Source: Acidimicrobiia bacterium (GTDB taxonomy: Bacteria; Actinomycetota; Acidimicrobiia; IMCC26256; JAMXLJ01). Taken from it: a DNA stretch of 64,000 bases. Shown one piece after another: positions 8,349-17,220 of the stretch. Position numbers and translations under genes: made by a program. The notes under the pieces are model-generated. The model made no database searches. It saw only the letters and a program-made list of their open reading frames with translations, and was not told the DNA's origin. Position 1 is the stretch's first letter. Each line of letters starts with the position of its first letter. The stretch spans positions 62,001-126,000 of the forward strand of contig DASRES010000069.1 of assembly GCA_035651955.1 (NCBI GenBank), given 5' to 3'.

Positions 8349-10375
8349 CGCGCCCGGACCCGCAAGGGTCCGCTGTCGTCTCGCGGCGGCGCTTCCTCGT
8401 CGCGTCGGCCGGTGTCGCGGGCGGCGTCGCGCTGGCCGGCTGCAGTGGCGGCTCGAGCTCGAGCCCGGCGAAACCGGTGCTCGACCCCGTGACGTCGCCG
8501 GTCGCCGCCAGCGCGGACGCGCGTGTCCGGCTGTCGTGGCGTTCCGCGGCACGGGCCCGGACCTACGACGTCGAGGTGAACGGCACGGTCGTCGCGTCGG
8601 GTCTGACGCAGTCGTCGTACGTGCTGGCTCCCGGTGACGGCGCGACGGGTCTCGCCGAGGGCCCGAACCGGTGGCGCGTGCGCGCCGTCAACGGGTCGTC
8701 GACGCGCTGGAGCGACCCGGGCACGTTCGCGGTCGTGCCGGTCGGTGTCGTGCAGGTGCGCAGGTTCGACCACGAGGACGACGGCGACATCGACCTGACG
8801 ACGCGGTCCGCCACCGGGACGACCCTCGCGGTCGCATCCACCGCGGCCTTCGGTCCCGGCAAGGGGCTGGTGATGCGGGCAACCGACCCTGCCGATGCGG
8901 TCGCGTCGAAGAACCACCTGCAGCAGCCGATCTCGCAGTGCTGGGTCCGGCTCGCCGTCCGTCCGCAACAGTGGCAGCGCGACGGCGCCGTGGTGCATCT
9001 CATGCGGATTCGCTCGCAGGAGCAGACGGGCGCGACCGAGACGCTCCTGTGGACGACGGGACGCGGCCTGTCCGTCAGCAGTGCGCCGCGCGCCGTCGTC
9101 CCGATGCAGCGCAGCGCGTGGACCCAGGTACAGGTCGGCGTGGACGCCGACGGCGGCGTCGAGCTGTGGAGCTACGACGGACGCACCGAGAAGCTCGTCG
9201 CGCGGGCGCGCAACGACACGTTGACCGGCGCGATCAAGGACGCGATCGCGCTCGGGAACGACCGCGGCAGCCCGGGGACGACGTTCGAGGTGCACCTCGA
9301 CGGGTTCGCGGTCGGCGAGCAGCGTCTCGCGTGGGCGAACCCGCTGCTCCCGGCGACGCTGCAGCGTCCGAAGCGCCTCGACCCGCGTGCGCTCCCCACC
9401 CCGTTCACGTTCTGCTTCGGGTCGTGCAACAACGCCAAGTCCGCGCCGTTCCGCAACACCGCCCTCGGCGCAGCCGCGGCGACGGATCCCGACTTCCTGA
9501 TCCACCTCGGCGACTACGGCTATCCAGACAGCAACGCGTACCGGCAGAGCGTCAACGGCTACCACGCGCTCTGGAGCGACCTGCTCGTCGAGGACCAGCT
9601 CGCGCGCCTGGCGACGAAGCCGTGGATCTACATCGCGTCGGACCACGACATGGGCCGCAACGACTGCGACAGCACAACCTGTCTCCCCGCCGCGAGCACC
9701 GCCTTCGCCGAGTGGCAGAACAACGACCCGGCGGCCGACGGCGTGGGCCGGTACGGCAGCGTCACGCTCGACAACGGGCGCGTCCTGCTGATCTGGACGG
9801 AGGGCATCGCCTTCCGGTCACCGCTCGCGATGCCCGACGGCCCGGGGAAGACGGTGCTGGGCCCGAAGCAGAAGGCGTGGCTGCTCGACCTGTTGCGGAC
9901 CACCACCGCGCGTCTGGTGATCATCGCATCGCAGACGTCGATCGGCTTCGTCACGGGCAGCGACTGGTCGCCTTACCAGACAGAGCGCGCCGAGGTGATC
10001 CGCGCGTGCCAGGCGTCGCCGGCCGCCGCCGTGCGGTTCGTCAGCGGCGACTACCACCATGCGGCCTGGTCCCGCTTCGGCCCGAAGGTGGCCGAGTGGC
10101 TCGCGGCACCGATGGCCGAGTTCCCGGAGCCCGCGTACGTGCCGGACACGCTCGTCGACGCGTCGGCCACGGCCGCCATCGGTCCGGGGTTCGACTCACG
10201 CCCACACGCGCTCGCGGGCGAGACCTGGGCGCAGTTCGACGCGGCGTCGTCGTTCGGCCACGTCGAGATCGACGGGAACGCCGGGACCGCGACGTTCGAG
10301 GTGCGTGACAGCACCGGGAACGTGCGCGTCGACGACCACGGCTTCCGGTTCCACGAGGTCGTGCAGTACGCGTAA
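8345..10375 (+). CDS. Tat-exported PhoD-like metallophosphatase lipoprotein
   Basis: 676 residues. The N-terminus has a twin-arginine signal (SRRRFLV, residues 13-19) that runs into a lipobox ending at Cys33 (ALAGC), so it should be Tat-exported and lipid-anchored. Residues about 50-135 form a fibronectin III-like domain, about 140-345 a LamG-like beta-sandwich, and 350-676 a PhoD-type phosphatase: CFGSCNN near 356, HLGDYGYPD near 386, SDHDMGRND near 435 and SGDYHHA near 565 supply the metal ligands. PhoD enzymes release phosphate from diesters and teichoic acid-like polymers. The GTG start overlaps the upstream stop. Last gene of the operon, with only 7 bases to a convergent second phosphatase. 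Confidence 0.87.
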   Translation: MTRPDPQGSAVVSRRRFLVASAGVAGGVALAGCSGGSSSSPAKPVLDPVTSPVAASADARVRLSWRSAARARTYDVEVNGTVVASGLTQSSYVLAPGDGATGLAEGPNRWRVRAVNGSSTRWSDPGTFAVVPVGVVQVRRFDHEDDGDIDLTTRSATGTTLAVASTAAFGPGKGLVMRATDPADAVASKNHLQQPISQCWVRLAVRPQQWQRDGAVVHLMRIRSQEQTGATETLLWTTGRGLSVSSAPRAVVPMQRSAWTQVQVGVDADGGVELWSYDGRTEKLVARARNDTLTGAIKDAIALGNDRGSPGTTFEVHLDGFAVGEQRLAWANPLLPATLQRPKRLDPRALPTPFTFCFGSCNNAKSAPFRNTALGAAAATDPDFLIHLGDYGYPDSNAYRQSVNGYHALWSDLLVEDQLARLATKPWIYIASDHDMGRNDCDSTTCLPAASTAFAEWQNNDPAADGVGRYGSVTLDNGRVLLIWTEGIAFRSPLAMPDGPGKTVLGPKQKAWLLDLLRTTTARLVIIASQTSIGFVTGSDWSPYQTERAEVIRACQASPAAAVRFVSGDYHHAAWSRFGPKVAEWLAAPMAEFPEPAYVPDTLVDASATAAIGPGFDSRPHALAGETWAQFDAASSFGHVEIDGNAGTATFEVRDSTGNVRVDDHGFRFHEVVQYA

Positions 10376-10382
10376 AGGTCGG

Positions 10383-12923
10383 TTACGGACCGACCCGCTG
10401 GGTGCCGAAGGCGGCGTCGTCGAACACCACGTTGTAGGTGCGGCCGCTCTGGACCTCTCCGATCTGCATCTTGCCGACCGCGGTCGTGCCGAGGTTCGCG
10501 GAGGTCGTCGACAGCGCGTCGACCCGCACGCCGTCGAGCCACACCTCGATCGTGCTCGAGGTCCCGTTGACGATCGTGTGCAGCTCGACCTCGTGCCAGC
10601 CGCTGCCCGGCAGGATCGCCGCGCTGCTCGTGGTCGTCGTGCCCGCGACGTCGTTGCGGACCCCCAGCTGGCCGGACGCGGTCACGAACACGTAGGCCAG
10701 CGAGGCGTCGGCGGCGGTCCGGTGGCGCAGGAGGTTCACCTGGCTGGACGCGCTCTGCAGGTTCACGAACACGCGTGAGTACGCGTCCGTGTACGTCGAC
10801 GGGAGCGTCTTCTTCGCGTAGGTCGCGCCGGTCGTGGTGTTCGCCTGCGCGGCGAACGACCCGGTGTGCGTGATCGCGCTCTCGACGGTCAACCCGGACC
10901 ACGACGTCCAGGCGCTCAGCGTCCCCGACTCGAAGCCGTCACTGAAGATCGCGGCGGTCGGCGGAGGCGTCGTCACCATGAGCGGCGCGCTCGGCGCAGA
11001 CGCGTTCCCGGCGCCGTCGTGCGCGACGACCTGGTACTGGTAGGTCGTGTTCGGCACCACGGTCGTGTCGAGCGCGCTCGTGGTCGAGCCGGGAACCGTC
11101 GTCACGATCGCGCCGTTGCGGAGCACGTCGTACGACGCGATCCCCGACGGATCGGTTGCCGCGCTCCACGACAACGTCACGCTCGACCCCGCGTTCGCGC
11201 TCAACCCGGTCGGCGCGGCAGGCGCGGTCGTGTCGACCGTCCACGACGCGATCGCAGGGCTCGGGTCCGTCAGACCGGCGACGGTGGCGGCGACGCTCAC
11301 GGTGTGCGCGCCGTCGGTGAGCCCGTTCAGCGTGAGCGGGCTCGTGCACGGCGACACCGTCCCGCCGTCGACCGAGCACGCGAACGTCGCGCCCGGCAGC
11401 GTCGAGTGGAAGGCGACCGACGCGGACGTCGCGTTCGTCGCGCCCGTCGGTGCGCTGTCGATGACAGTGTCCGGCGGTACCGCACCCGAGAAGTCGTAGG
11501 TCTGGACGTCGAACGTGCGGCCGAGCTCGTCGGTCGGCGCGACCGTGACCTGCGAGCCGTTCACGGTGACCTTCAGGAAGTGGAACACCCGTGCGGCAGC
11601 GTCAGGGACCGGCGCGGCGCCGCACTTCGAGCCCTTGGACTTCGTCGGCGACCACCCGATCGCGTACGCGTCCCACGAGCTGCAGCCGACCTCTCCGATC
11701 GGCTCGAGCGTCCCGCCTCCGCCGCCGGTGACGTAGCTGGGGATCGTCCCCGGCCCGTTCGCGGTGTTGCGCTCGTACACGTGTGCGTGGCCGTTGAACG
11801 CGAGGTTGACGCCGTTCGACGCGAGGAGGCCCTCGAGGCTGCTCGGCCCGCGCAGGTACGTGTCGGAGCTCTGCGACTTCTGGTCGGAGTACATCGGATA
11901 GTGGAAGAACGCGAACTTCAGGCCGCCGGGATGGGCCGCGAGATCGGCCTGCAGCCACTGGTACTCGGGGCTGCTCGGCGTCCAGTGCGCGGCGTAGTCG
12001 TCGGAGTAGACGGTGCCCGTGCCGACGTTGCCGTCGGCCCACGTGGCCTGCAGCACGTAGAACCGCGCGTTGCCGGCGTCGAAGGCGTACCACGCGCTCG
12101 AGTAGTACGCCGCGTTCGTGCCGTTGACGCAGCAGTACAGCTGCTTCACGTACGAGCCGTGCGACGCCGCCGCGACACGGTCCTGGGGCCAGTTGAGGAG
12201 CTCGGTGTGCGGACTCGTCGCGCTCGCGGTGAAGCCGTGGTTGCCGCTTGCCGGGAAGACCGGGATCGAACGGCCCGGCACGGCCCAGAACGACGGGCCG
12301 AAGATCGCGCTCACGTTGGCCGCGTGCTGCTGGAGGTCGCCGTAGTTCGTCTGGCTGCCCGACGGGTACCCGTTGTCGCCGACCGTCACCGTGAACGCCA
12401 CCCCGCTGCTCGCGAGCCGCGAGAGGACGTTCGCCTGGTCGGCGTTGTTGCCGTTGGCGTCGGTCTGGCCCCAGTCGCCGAGGACGGCGAACGAGAACGG
12501 CTGCGTCGACCCCGCGGGCACCTGGGTCGTGAAGCGGGGTGACGGATCCGAGCCGAGCAGGTCGGTCGTGCCGAGGAACACGCGGTAGCAGTACGTCCCC
12601 GCGGCGGGCAGCGTCAGCATCGCCTTCCACTGGTACTCGGCGACGTTGTTGACCGTGATGCCGGTCTTCGTCCCGGCGACGGTGTTCGACGGCGTGCAGC
12701 CGCCGGACCCGTCGACGGCGCCCCAGGCGACCGACCCGGTCGTCGCCGACCGGTCGGTGCCCCAGTTGACGGTCATCGCGGTCCCGACCGCATCCGTCAG
12801 GTACGGGTAGCGACGGAGCTGCGTTGCGGTGGCGGCACCGGCGGGCGGTGCTGCGACCACCGCGAGTGTCGAGAGAACGAGTGCGACCGGGGCGATCGCC
12901 CCGAGCAGACGACGGCGACGCAT
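10383..12923 (-). CDS. Secreted purple-acid-phosphatase-like metallophosphoesterase with FN3 and LamG domains
   Basis: 846 residues. A signal peptide spans about 1-31. A fibronectin-like N-domain (about 33-135) precedes a calcineurin-type core with GDWG (149-152), VGDNGYP (181-187), GNHG (227-230), HYPMY (near 341) and GHAHVYER (378-385): the full purple acid phosphatase ligand set, with Gly in place of the usual Glu or Asp after GNH. About 480-660 holds two fibronectin-like modules and 665-846 a LamG-like carbohydrate-binding sandwich. The ATG is preferred to an upstream start because GGGAG precedes it. It would hydrolyse phosphoesters outside the cell, perhaps bound to a glycan. It converges on the PhoD-like gene, so two extracellular phosphatases meet end to end. 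Confidence 0.88.
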   Translation of the reverse strand: MRRRRLLGAIAPVALVLSTLAVVAAPPAGAATATQLRRYPYLTDAVGTAMTVNWGTDRSATTGSVAWGAVDGSGGCTPSNTVAGTKTGITVNNVAEYQWKAMLTLPAAGTYCYRVFLGTTDLLGSDPSPRFTTQVPAGSTQPFSFAVLGDWGQTDANGNNADQANVLSRLASSGVAFTVTVGDNGYPSGSQTNYGDLQQHAANVSAIFGPSFWAVPGRSIPVFPASGNHGFTASATSPHTELLNWPQDRVAAASHGSYVKQLYCCVNGTNAAYYSSAWYAFDAGNARFYVLQATWADGNVGTGTVYSDDYAAHWTPSSPEYQWLQADLAAHPGGLKFAFFHYPMYSDQKSQSSDTYLRGPSSLEGLLASNGVNLAFNGHAHVYERNTANGPGTIPSYVTGGGGGTLEPIGEVGCSSWDAYAIGWSPTKSKGSKCGAAPVPDAAARVFHFLKVTVNGSQVTVAPTDELGRTFDVQTYDFSGAVPPDTVIDSAPTGATNATSASVAFHSTLPGATFACSVDGGTVSPCTSPLTLNGLTDGAHTVSVAATVAGLTDPSPAIASWTVDTTAPAAPTGLSANAGSSVTLSWSAATDPSGIASYDVLRNGAIVTTVPGSTTSALDTTVVPNTTYQYQVVAHDGAGNASAPSAPLMVTTPPPTAAIFSDGFESGTLSAWTSWSGLTVESAITHTGSFAAQANTTTGATYAKKTLPSTYTDAYSRVFVNLQSASSQVNLLRHRTAADASLAYVFVTASGQLGVRNDVAGTTTTSSAAILPGSGWHEVELHTIVNGTSSTIEVWLDGVRVDALSTTSANLGTTAVGKMQIGEVQSGRTYNVVFDDAAFGTQRVGP

Positions 12924-13068
12924 GACGGGTGCTCCCTGCCCCAAGAGAGCCGGCGACCGCCACCGACCCTGCCCTCACCCCGAAGCCACGCAGTGTACGG
13001 CCGCCCGCGCTCCGCGTCCACGCACCCTGGTGCGTGTACCGAGCGTGGCGGCCGGGAAGACACTCGGC

Positions 13069-13383
13069 ATGGCGGAGAGGGACCGGACGCTGAGCTTCCT
13101 GCCCGCGCCGGCCCCGCTCGTCACGCGTGATCGCGGCCGCGATGCGGCCGCCCGCCTCACGCTCCGGGCCCTGCGCGCGGCCCTCGATCCCGACGTCGAC
13201 GTCCGGGCGGCCGCGGTCGTGCTCGCCCGCCTCGCGGGCACCGATCGCGTCGCCGTGCTGCGCGCGATGCGCCGCATCGACGGCGGCGACGGCGCGGTGG
13301 ACGCCCGTGCGCGCGACCTTCTGGAGCGCGCGCTCCGACGCCTCGACGAGCAGGCCGCTCTCGCCGGTCGCCGTCCCGCGTAG
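13069..13383 (+). CDS. Small hypothetical protein, helical
   Basis: A 104-residue frame beginning MAERDRTLSFLP and ending at a TAG 72 bases before the sulfatase start. It is rich in Ala, Arg and Leu and looks like two or three amphipathic helices with repeated LxRAL-type spacing (residues about 28-95). There is no signal peptide or membrane helix. Spacing from GGGAAG (near 13053) to the ATG is acceptable. The frame stays open for longer upstream, so a more distal start is possible. I do not recognise a family. It may be a small scaffold or regulatory protein, or not expressed; the codon pattern is compatible with coding but not decisive in this GC-rich context. Confidence 0.5.
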   Translation: MAERDRTLSFLPAPAPLVTRDRGRDAAARLTLRALRAALDPDVDVRAAAVVLARLAGTDRVAVLRAMRRIDGGDGAVDARARDLLERALRRLDEQAALAGRRPA

Positions 13384-13455
13384 CCGCTCGCGACACGCGT
13401 CACGCCGCGCACGCGAAGCTGACGCGCGGTCGGGCCGATCGGGGGGAGGCAGGAC

Positions 13456-15735
13456 GTGGTTCGTGCAGCGCGCGTCGGTGTGACGGTGCCGGAGTCGGTG
13501 TCGGAGCCGTCGCGGTACCCCGCGTTCCCGCCGCGCGGGACGAACGTCGTGCTCGTCGTGCTCGACGATCTCGGGTTCGCGCAGCTGGGTTGCTTCGGCT
13601 CGGACATGGACACGCCGACGTTCGACGCGCTCGCGCGTGACGGGTTGCGCTTCACGAACTTCCACACGACCGCGCTGTGCTCACCGACACGCGCGTGCCT
13701 GCTGACGGGCCGGAACCATCACCGCGTCGGCGTCGGCTTCCTTCCCGACGTCCCGATGCGCTTCGCGGGTTACACGGGGCGCATACCGCCCGAGGCGGCG
13801 ACGATGGCCGACATGCTGAGCGCCGAGGGCTACGCGACGTTCGCCGTCGGAAAGTGGCACCTCACGCCGCGCGACGAACGCACCCCGGCCGGGCCCTACG
13901 AGCAGTGGCCGCTGGGAAAGGGCTTCGACCGCTTCTACGGCTTCCTCGGCGGGGACTCCAACCAGTGGACACCCGACCTCGTGCAGGACAACACGTGCAT
14001 CGACCCGCCCCGCCGTCCCGAGGACGGCTACCACCTGACCGAGGACCTCGCGGACCGTGCGGTCGCGTACCTCCGCGAGCTGCGGGTCCACCAACCGGAG
14101 CGGCCGTTCTTCCTCTACTTCTCGACGGGTGCGACGCACGCGCCGCATCACGTCCCCCGCGAGTTCGTCGAGCGGTACCGGGGACGGTTCGACGACGGGT
14201 GGGACGCGTGGCGCGAGCGCACCTTGGAACGTCAGAAGCGGCTCGGAGTCGTGCCCGAGCGGGCCGAGCTGTCGGCGCGGCCACCCTGGGTCCAGGAGTG
14301 GGCCTCGCTCCCCACCGACGAGCGACGGTTGTACGCGCGCATGCAAGAGGTGTTCGCCGCGTTCCTGACCCACACCGATACGCACCTCGCACGCGTGCTC
14401 GCCGCGATCGACGAGCTCGGTGAGACGGACCGGACGATCGTGCTCGTCGTCTCCGACAACGGCTGCTCGTCGGAGGGTGGGCCGCACGGGTCGGTCAACG
14501 AGCTGCGGTTCATCGCCGACATGCACGAGGATCTCGAGCAGAACCTCGCGATGATCGAGGAGCTGGGCGGGTTCCGCACGTACAACCACTACCCGTGGGG
14601 CTGGGCGTTGGCCGGCAACACGCCGTTGCGCCGCTGGAAGCGCTACACGTGGGAAGGCGGCATCCGCGACCCGCTGATCATCCGGTGGCCGGCGCGCGTC
14701 CCCGACCCGGGGGGCGTGCGTGCGCAGTACTGCCACGCGGTCGACGTGCTGCCGACGGTGCTCGACGCCTGCGGTGTCCCGCTGCCGTCGGTCGTGCGCG
14801 GCGTCCCGCAGATGTCGTACGACGGCGCGTCGCTCGCGCCGATCGTCGACGGTGCCGACGCGCCCGAGCAGCGCCGCGTGCAGTACTACGAGATGTGGGG
14901 GAGCCGCGCGATCTACGCGAACGGCTGGAAGGCCGTCACCGACCACGTCAACCAGCAGCACCGCGGTGAGCGCGAGCTGACCGAGGGGAGCGCGGACTTC
15001 GCGACGGACGAATGGCTGCTCTTCCACGTCGACGAGGACTTCGCCGAGGTCCACGACGTCGCCGAGCAGCGGCCCGACGTCCTGCGCGAGCTCGTCGACC
15101 GCTGGTGGGTCGAGGCGGGTCGCAACGGTGTGCTCCCGATCGACGACGGCATCGTGAACCGGTTCGCGCACGTCGACTTCCGCTGGCTGACGGGGCGCAG
15201 ACGCTTCGACCTGCCACCGGGCACGTCCGTGCACGAGGAGGCGGGCCCGTCGCTCGTCGGGAACGACTTCGCGATGGTCGCGGTGCTCGACGAGCCGCTC
15301 GTGCCGACGACCACGGGCGTCCTGTGCGAGCAGGGCGACTGGACGAACGGCTGGGCGTGGTTCGTCGCCGACGGCACGCTCACGTGGGTGCTCAACAACG
15401 TCGGCGCGTCCGTGCACCGCGTCTCGGTACCGGTTCCCGCCGGCGCGACCCGGCTCGGCTTCGCGTTCACACGCTCGTCGCCTGGAGGCACCGGCACGCT
15501 GTACGCGGACGGCGACGAGATCACGAGCGCACGCATCCCGGTCGACGTCCCGTTCCGTTGGAGCCCGAACGGCGCGTTCCTCACGATCGGGTACGGCCGC
15601 GGGTTCCCGGTGTGCGACGACTACACGCCGCCGGCGCGCTTCGACGGCGCGTTGCACCGGGTCGTGATCACGACGGGCCGCGCGGCGTTGCCCGATCCCG
15701 CGGTGGAGCTCGAGACCGCGCTGCGCCACCAGTGA
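13456..15735 (+). CDS. Arylsulfatase-type sulfatase (formylglycine-dependent)
   Basis: 759 residues. VLVVLDDLGFAQLGCFG (about 33-48) supplies the metal-binding DD. LCSPTRACLLTGR has the C-x-P-x-R signature, so Cys75 should be converted to formylglycine by a sulfatase-modifying enzyme encoded elsewhere. GKWHL (near 135) and the conserved VVSDNG (near 332-337) complete the core. The last ~170 residues form a separate beta-sandwich. No signal peptide is visible, so the enzyme is probably cytoplasmic and would act on an imported sulfate ester. The GTG start follows a strong GGGGGGAGG ribosome site. A MarR-type regulator overlaps its end, and a TauD-like dioxygenase follows on the other strand, suggesting a sulfur-compound theme. 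Confidence 0.9.
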   Translation: MVRAARVGVTVPESVSEPSRYPAFPPRGTNVVLVVLDDLGFAQLGCFGSDMDTPTFDALARDGLRFTNFHTTALCSPTRACLLTGRNHHRVGVGFLPDVPMRFAGYTGRIPPEAATMADMLSAEGYATFAVGKWHLTPRDERTPAGPYEQWPLGKGFDRFYGFLGGDSNQWTPDLVQDNTCIDPPRRPEDGYHLTEDLADRAVAYLRELRVHQPERPFFLYFSTGATHAPHHVPREFVERYRGRFDDGWDAWRERTLERQKRLGVVPERAELSARPPWVQEWASLPTDERRLYARMQEVFAAFLTHTDTHLARVLAAIDELGETDRTIVLVVSDNGCSSEGGPHGSVNELRFIADMHEDLEQNLAMIEELGGFRTYNHYPWGWALAGNTPLRRWKRYTWEGGIRDPLIIRWPARVPDPGGVRAQYCHAVDVLPTVLDACGVPLPSVVRGVPQMSYDGASLAPIVDGADAPEQRRVQYYEMWGSRAIYANGWKAVTDHVNQQHRGERELTEGSADFATDEWLLFHVDEDFAEVHDVAEQRPDVLRELVDRWWVEAGRNGVLPIDDGIVNRFAHVDFRWLTGRRRFDLPPGTSVHEEAGPSLVGNDFAMVAVLDEPLVPTTTGVLCEQGDWTNGWAWFVADGTLTWVLNNVGASVHRVSVPVPAGATRLGFAFTRSSPGGTGTLYADGDEITSARIPVDVPFRWSPNGAFLTIGYGRGFPVCDDYTPPARFDGALHRVVITTGRAALPDPAVELETALRHQ

Positions 15736-16244
15736 CCGCGCGCCGGGAGACGCCCGACGACGTCGCGGTCGTCCGTGAGGGGGTGCGTCGCGAGTTCCCC
15801 GACGTCGATGCAGATGCCGCCGCGACGCTTCTGGCAGTCGTACGCGCGGCTCGGCACGTGAGCGCGTGGGTGCAGGACACGCTCAAGCCTCTCGGGCTCA
15901 ACGACTCTGACGCCGTCGTCCTCGTCGCGCTCGCGCTCGCCGGTCCACCGCACGCGATGACGGCGACGCGGCTCAACGAGGTCCTGGTCGTCACCTCCGG
16001 CGGCATCACCCGCACCGTCGACCGACTGGCGAACGCGCAACTCGTGCGACGAGTGCGCGACACGCAGGACGCGCGTCGTGTGAACGTCAAGCTGACGGCA
16101 CGCGGTCACCGCGTGGCGGGCGAAGTGCTCGGGACATTGCTCGACGCGTTCGCCGAGCGCGACGGCGCGGCGCAGCTCGCGCGTGTGATCCCGGCGATGA
16201 CTCGGGTGCTCGGCGCATTTGCGCGCGTCACGCCTGCGCGCTGA
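15732..16244 (+). CDS. MarR-family transcriptional regulator
   Basis: 170 residues. The winged-helix core covers about 50-140, with recognition-helix region TRLNEVLVVTSGGITRTVDRL followed by the wing VRDTQDARRVNVKLTARG, a clear MarR pattern. The GTG start overlaps the sulfatase stop as GTGA, so both are probably one transcript. MarR proteins usually sense small aromatic or acidic ligands and repress nearby genes; the sulfatase or the adjacent dioxygenase gene would be the natural targets. Its 3' end overlaps the convergent dioxygenase gene by 17 bases. Confidence 0.85.
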   Translation: MTARRETPDDVAVVREGVRREFPDVDADAAATLLAVVRAARHVSAWVQDTLKPLGLNDSDAVVLVALALAGPPHAMTATRLNEVLVVTSGGITRTVDRLANAQLVRRVRDTQDARRVNVKLTARGHRVAGEVLGTLLDAFAERDGAAQLARVIPAMTRVLGAFARVTPAR

Positions 16245-17082
16245 CCGTCTCTCTGGGAGCGCGCACGAACGGCGTGTCGCCGTCGACGGTGCAGCGGCGC
16301 ATCCGCCGGTCCTGCGGGTAGTGGTCGCTCAGGGCGCGGTGGTTCGTGCAGCGCTCGTCCCAGATCGCGACGTCGCCCCTGCGCCAGCTCCACCGCACCT
16401 GCAGGTTCGGGTCCTCGACCCGGCGGCGCAGCCATTCGAGCAGCCACGCGCTCTCGTCGGGGTGGAGGCCGACGATCGAGTCCATGAACGACCCGGCGAC
16501 GAACAGCGCGTCGCGGCCCGTCTCGGGATGCGTGCGCACCAGGGGGTGGGTGGCGCCGGGGAACGCCTGCTGCAGCTCCTGCAGGTGCTCGGTCCCCGCG
16601 ATGCGCGAGTAGCGCTCCCAGAAGTCGCGGCCCTGCGTGTGACGGACGCGCAGCCCGCGCAGCGCGTCTCGCAGGGGCGGTGAGATGCGCTCGAACGCGC
16701 CGTAGAGGTCGGCCCACATCGTGTCGCCGCCGTACGCGGGGATCTCGAGCGCGGCGAGCGTCGCGACCGCGGGTGGCCGCTCGATCCAGGTGATGTCGGT
16801 GTGCCAGTTGTCGGCGTCCGGCGGGCTGTCGGCGCTGTCGGCGATCACGTGCAGCGCCTGCGTGCCCCCGAAGTGCTTGCTGATCGGGTAGACGCTCGGC
16901 GTCCCGAACCGGCGCGCGAGCGCGAGCTGACCGTCGTCACCGAGGTCCTGGTCGCGGAAGAACAGGACTTGGTGCTCGAGGAGCGCGGTGCGAACCTGCG
17001 CGAACGTCGCGTCGTCGATCGACTCCAACGACACGCCGTCCACGACCGCACCGAGCGCGCCGTTGAGCCTGCGCACCTCCAT
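16228..17082 (-). CDS. TauD/TfdA-family Fe(II)/2-oxoglutarate dioxygenase
   Basis: 284 residues, the normal family length. The iron-binding facial triad is visible: H94 and D96 in NWHTDITW, and distal H248 in WDERCTNHRAL; Arg near 260 would bind 2-oxoglutarate. TauD, TfdA and alkylsulfatase AtsK belong here; they hydroxylate the carbon next to a sulfonate, ether or sulfate ester so that the product falls apart. The neighbouring sulfatase makes a sulfonate or alkyl sulfate substrate plausible but not proven. Transcribed toward the MarR gene with a 17-base 3' overlap. A CTGAC/GTCAG dyad lies 36 bases upstream of its start. Confidence 0.88.
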   Translation of the reverse strand: MEVRRLNGALGAVVDGVSLESIDDATFAQVRTALLEHQVLFFRDQDLGDDGQLALARRFGTPSVYPISKHFGGTQALHVIADSADSPPDADNWHTDITWIERPPAVATLAALEIPAYGGDTMWADLYGAFERISPPLRDALRGLRVRHTQGRDFWERYSRIAGTEHLQELQQAFPGATHPLVRTHPETGRDALFVAGSFMDSIVGLHPDESAWLLEWLRRRVEDPNLQVRWSWRRGDVAIWDERCTNHRALSDHYPQDRRMRRCTVDGDTPFVRAPRETVSAQA

Positions 17083-17117
17083 CGGGCGCCTCCCGGACGT
17101 CTTCGAGCCGGATATGT

Positions 17118-17129
17118 CTGACTCGTCAG
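17118..17129. promoter_or_regulatory. Possible operator upstream of the dioxygenase gene
   Basis: CTGACTCGTCAG is a 5-bp perfect inverted repeat with a 2-base spacer, placed 36 bases before the ATG of the dioxygenase gene. Read on the minus strand it starts CTGACGAG, the same eight bases as the site at 22836-22851. Either the adjacent MarR protein or the regulator of the ABC importer could bind here. Short dyads arise by chance in GC-rich DNA, so this is a candidate only. Confidence 0.4.
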
Positions 17130-17160
17130 GTAAATCGTACGTCGACCAATGCCGGGATGC

Positions 17161-17197
17161 AACGGGCCCGACCAGCAGGTTGCCGGTCGGGCCCGTT
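17161..17197 (-). terminator. Intrinsic terminator after the substrate-binding protein gene
   Basis: Perfect 13-bp inverted repeat: AACGGGCCCGACC (17161-17173) and GGTCGGGCCCGTT (17185-17197) with an 11-base loop. It begins 24 bases past the stop of the substrate-binding protein gene. There is no T-run, as is usual for actinobacterial hairpin terminators. It also lies just upstream of the dioxygenase gene, shielding that gene from read-through. Confidence 0.8.
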
Positions 17198-17220
17198 CGC
17201 CGTGCGTGTCGCGGACGTCG

